Assembly: GCA_964555705.1 (NCBI GenBank)
Contig: CAZKTN010000007.1
Coordinates: 1-64,000, forward strand
DNA: 64,000 nucleotides
DNA from: ZLKRG44 sp964555705
GTDB lineage: Bacteria; Planctomycetota; Phycisphaerae; Phycisphaerales; SM1A02
Direction of reading: 5' to 3'
The notes beneath the pieces were generated by a model. That model did no database searches, was not told the DNA's origin, and saw only the letters and a program-made list of their open reading frames with translations. Position 1 is the stretch's first letter, and the number at the start of each line of letters is the position of its first letter. A program made the translations under genes and the position numbers. Shown piece after piece: positions 61,971 through 64,000 of the stretch.

Positions 61971-63098
61971 ATGGTGACTGCCCAAGCCAATTCGATGCGG
62001 ATCGTGTGCGACCGAGCCTCCCTGGTGGACGCGCTCGCGATGGCCTCAGGCGTGGTCGCGAGCCGTACCCCAGCCCCTGTGCTGCTGTGCGTGAAGCTGG
62101 TGGCCAAGGATGGCACCCTCAGCCTCCACACCACCGACACCGAGATCGGGCTCGTCGTGAACCTCGCGAGCGTCGAGGTGTCGCAGGATGGGGAGTCGCT
62201 GGTGCCGGCCGACAAGCTGCTGCAGATCGCGCGCTCGGTCGATGACGCGACGCTCACCATCGAGTGCGAGCGCAACGCGACTGTCGTCAAGGGCGCACGG
62301 GCGCGCTTCCGGGTGCTCGGCTACGACCCCAAGGAGTTCCCCGGCCTGCGCGACAGCGATCTGCCGGTCGAGTTCGAGATCGGGGCCGGTCAGCTTCGCA
62401 AGATGATCAACCGCACCGTGTTCGCGACTGCCGTCGACAACTCGCGCTTCGCCTTCAATGGAGTGCTGCTCGAGCGCAAGGCCCGCAAGATCCGGATGGT
62501 CGCCACCGATGGGCGGCGCATGGCGCTTGCCAAGGGCGACTGCGGCGGACCTGCCGACGGCGACTCGGCGTGCATCGTGCCCACCAAGGCCCTCAACGTC
62601 CTCAACCGCCTCCTCGATGACCCTGATGCGGCGGTGCGCATCTCGCGCGAGCGCAACCGTGTGGTCTTCCATGTGGGCGATGCCGCAGTGCTCTCGTCGA
62701 GCCTCATCGAGGGCGCATTCCCTCCCTTCGAGGACGTGATCCCGAAGGAGCACGACCGCCGCGGCACGTTCGACACTGCCGAGCTCGCGGCCGCCGTCAA
62801 GCGCGCGGCGCTGCTCACCAACGAGGAAAGCAAGGGCGTCCGCATGAGCTTCTCGCCCGAGCGGCTGGTGCTCAGCTCACGTGCCCCTGAGATGGGCGAC
62901 GCCGAGATCGAGCTCTCGCCGGCAAGCTGGGAGGGCGCGGCGATCGAGGTCGGCTTCAACCCCGGCTACATCACCGACATGCTCCGCATCGCGGACGTTC
63001 CTGAGGTCACCGTCGAGCTGAAGGCGCCCAACAAGCCAGGCGTCATCAAGTTCGGCAACGACTTCACCTACGTGCTGATGCCGGTCAACCTGCCCTGA
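61971..63098 (+). CDS. dnaN: DNA polymerase III beta subunit (sliding clamp)
   Basis: A 375-residue ring clamp that holds the replicase on DNA. Three clamp domains are seen; FAFNGVLLERKARKIRMVATDGRRMALAKG near 163-192 is the classic middle segment and YVLMPVNLP is the typical C-terminus. Full length. No dnaA is visible in the window. The upstream hexamer TACACT suggests a leaderless message. Confidence 0.95.
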   Translation: MVTAQANSMRIVCDRASLVDALAMASGVVASRTPAPVLLCVKLVAKDGTLSLHTTDTEIGLVVNLASVEVSQDGESLVPADKLLQIARSVDDATLTIECERNATVVKGARARFRVLGYDPKEFPGLRDSDLPVEFEIGAGQLRKMINRTVFATAVDNSRFAFNGVLLERKARKIRMVATDGRRMALAKGDCGGPADGDSACIVPTKALNVLNRLLDDPDAAVRISRERNRVVFHVGDAAVLSSSLIEGAFPPFEDVIPKEHDRRGTFDTAELAAAVKRAALLTNEESKGVRMSFSPERLVLSSRAPEMGDAEIELSPASWEGAAIEVGFNPGYITDMLRIADVPEVTVELKAPNKPGVIKFGNDFTYVLMPVNLP

Positions 63099-63177
63099 TC
63101 GGTCACCCGAGCCCTAGCGGCGAAGCCGGCCGCATGGGCTGCGGGCGAGTTTCGCCGCAGGACGGTCACCAAATGAA

Positions 63178-63212
63178 AAGGCCCGACAGGACTCGACGGT
63201 CCTGCCGGGCCT
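63178..63212. terminator. Bidirectional terminator between dnaN and the redoxin gene
   Basis: Stem AAGGCCCGxCAGGAC / GTCCTGxCGGGCCTT. On the minus strand it is followed by TTTTCATTT, a good T-run for the redoxin gene. The dnaN side has only TTGTG. Confidence 0.75.
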
Positions 63213-63248
63213 TGTGCCTTCGGGGCGAAGGTCACCGCGCTCGGCGGA

Positions 63249-63950
63249 TCACTTCTTGGCGTACTTGACGCCGCATCCCTTGTTCTTCGTCACCGCGGGC
63301 GAGGGCGCCTTGCCCTCCTTGATCGCGGCAACGGCGCTCACGACGTACAGGGCCTCGCCGTCGTCGCACGTGGGCGCGCCGATGTAGGCGAGGTTGCCCG
63401 CGCGGTCGATCACGAACATGTGCGGCGTCGTCTTGGCGCCGTACGCCTTGCCCACGGTGCCCTCCGGATCCATCAGCATCGGGATCTCCTTGCAGATCGC
63501 GGCGCTGTCGGCGCCGTTCTCCGCCTCGCTCTTGCCGTTGTAGCCAGGGTGCGTGGAGTTGATGCAGAGGTACACGGCCTCGGGGTCGGCGGCCTTCATG
63601 CCGTCAATGACCTTCTTCGCGCGGCCAGTGCTCCAGTAGGAATCGGGGCTCGTCTGGCCGCTGTACGGGCAGTACGGGCTGAACCACTCGATCACGACGG
63701 TCTTGCCCTTCATGTCCGCGAGCGTGTAGGTCTTGCCGTCGACACCCTTGAGCGAGAACGCCGGCGCGGGGTGGCCGATCTCGGCCTTCTCCGCCTTGGT
63801 GGTCTTGTCGTCCTTCTGGGGCTTGTCGGTGTGCTTCGTGTCGGTCTTCTTGGCGTCATCCTGCGCGACGGGACCCGCTGCGACGAGCGAGGCGGCGAGG
63901 AGGGTTGCGCCTGCGAGGCAGGCGGCGGACGCAAGTGAGGTGATTCGCAT
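63249..63950 (-). CDS. Exported redoxin-domain (peroxiredoxin-like) protein
   Basis: A 233-residue protein with a signal peptide, then a 30-residue Lys/Asp/Thr linker. The thioredoxin-fold domain has GHPAPAFSLKGVDGKTYTLADMKGKTVVIEWFSPYCPY, where the single active-site Cys sits in SPYCPYSG instead of CxxC, and TTPHMFVIDRAGNLAYIG. A conserved terminal KGCGVKY has a possible resolving Cys. It probably reduces peroxides in the periplasm. A GGAG ribosome site is present. Confidence 0.85.
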   Translation of the reverse strand: MRITSLASAACLAGATLLAASLVAAGPVAQDDAKKTDTKHTDKPQKDDKTTKAEKAEIGHPAPAFSLKGVDGKTYTLADMKGKTVVIEWFSPYCPYSGQTSPDSYWSTGRAKKVIDGMKAADPEAVYLCINSTHPGYNGKSEAENGADSAAICKEIPMLMDPEGTVGKAYGAKTTPHMFVIDRAGNLAYIGAPTCDDGEALYVVSAVAAIKEGKAPSPAVTKNKGCGVKYAKK

Positions 63951-64000
63951 GATGTGGGAGTCTCCAGGAGCCCTTCCCCCAGCCTGCCTGAGGATGACGC

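Overview
The window is about 64 kb of GC-rich bacterial chromosome that most resembles a planctomycete of the Phycisphaerae type. The evidence is threefold. Four unrelated secreted proteins carry dockerin-like calcium-loop repeats (pattern DxNxDGxVDGxDLxxLLxxWG). Three exported proteins end in a PAPGAxALLG helix followed by an Arg cluster, a PEP-CTERM-like sorting tail. Genes are packed with many 4-base ATGA overlaps. This is taxonomic inference from style; no rRNA is present. A 10-N scaffold gap next to a poly-G run (about 45700-45812) marks it as a draft assembly.

Layout. 1-7000: an AroE-like gene cut by the window edge, then secreted proteins (a WxG-repeat/dockerin protein, a subtilisin-like protease with PA14 and dockerin modules) and two sorting-tail proteins that share an unusual hairpin leader. 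7100-15060: a tightly coupled glycan/LPS-core cluster (GT2, two GT9 heptosyltransferase-like enzymes, a sulfotransferase, a two-domain glycosyltransferase, two GT4 enzymes) facing a methyltransferase. 15060-25000: sulfated and fucosylated glycan turnover (GH29 fucosidase, PQQ-like/dockerin protein, MHS-type MFS transporter, formylglycine-generating enzyme, dockerin sulfatase) with an AAA/DUF4143 ATPase behind a palindromic operator. 25000-31230: a small membrane protein, an unrecognised protein, and a dabB-dabA inorganic carbon uptake operon ending in a winged-helix regulator gene. 31240-34360: SelO and an MscS channel fused to a cyclic-nucleotide-binding domain. 34380-41540: a heavy-metal RND efflux operon bracketed by histidine-rich exported proteins. 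41600-47680: clpS, tRNA-Pro, beta-carbonic anhydrase, a sorting-tail protein, pyroglutamyl peptidase, a yeast-type cytosine deaminase, the gap, an outer-membrane barrel candidate and a possibly frameshifted exported protein. 47600-54000: a TPR sulfotransferase with cysC, cysD and cysNC (PAPS supply) and a beta-CASP nuclease. 54000-64000: an HD-GYP sensor, tRNA-Thr, mnmG, pepA, a tyrosine phosphatase and rpiB, small unknowns, dnaN and a redoxin.

How the genes may work together. PAPS made by CysD/CysNC/CysC would feed the two sulfotransferases that decorate surface glycan, while the FGE-activated sulfatase and the fucosidase fit degradation of sulfated algal-type polysaccharide. DabAB plus carbonic anhydrase would supply bicarbonate to what otherwise looks like a heterotroph.

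The most interesting non-coding signal is a TANNNT hexamer 6-7 bases before the start codon of nine genes. This suggests leaderless transcription is common here. A strong promoter with a 13-bp palindrome over the dabB start is a second good regulatory candidate.
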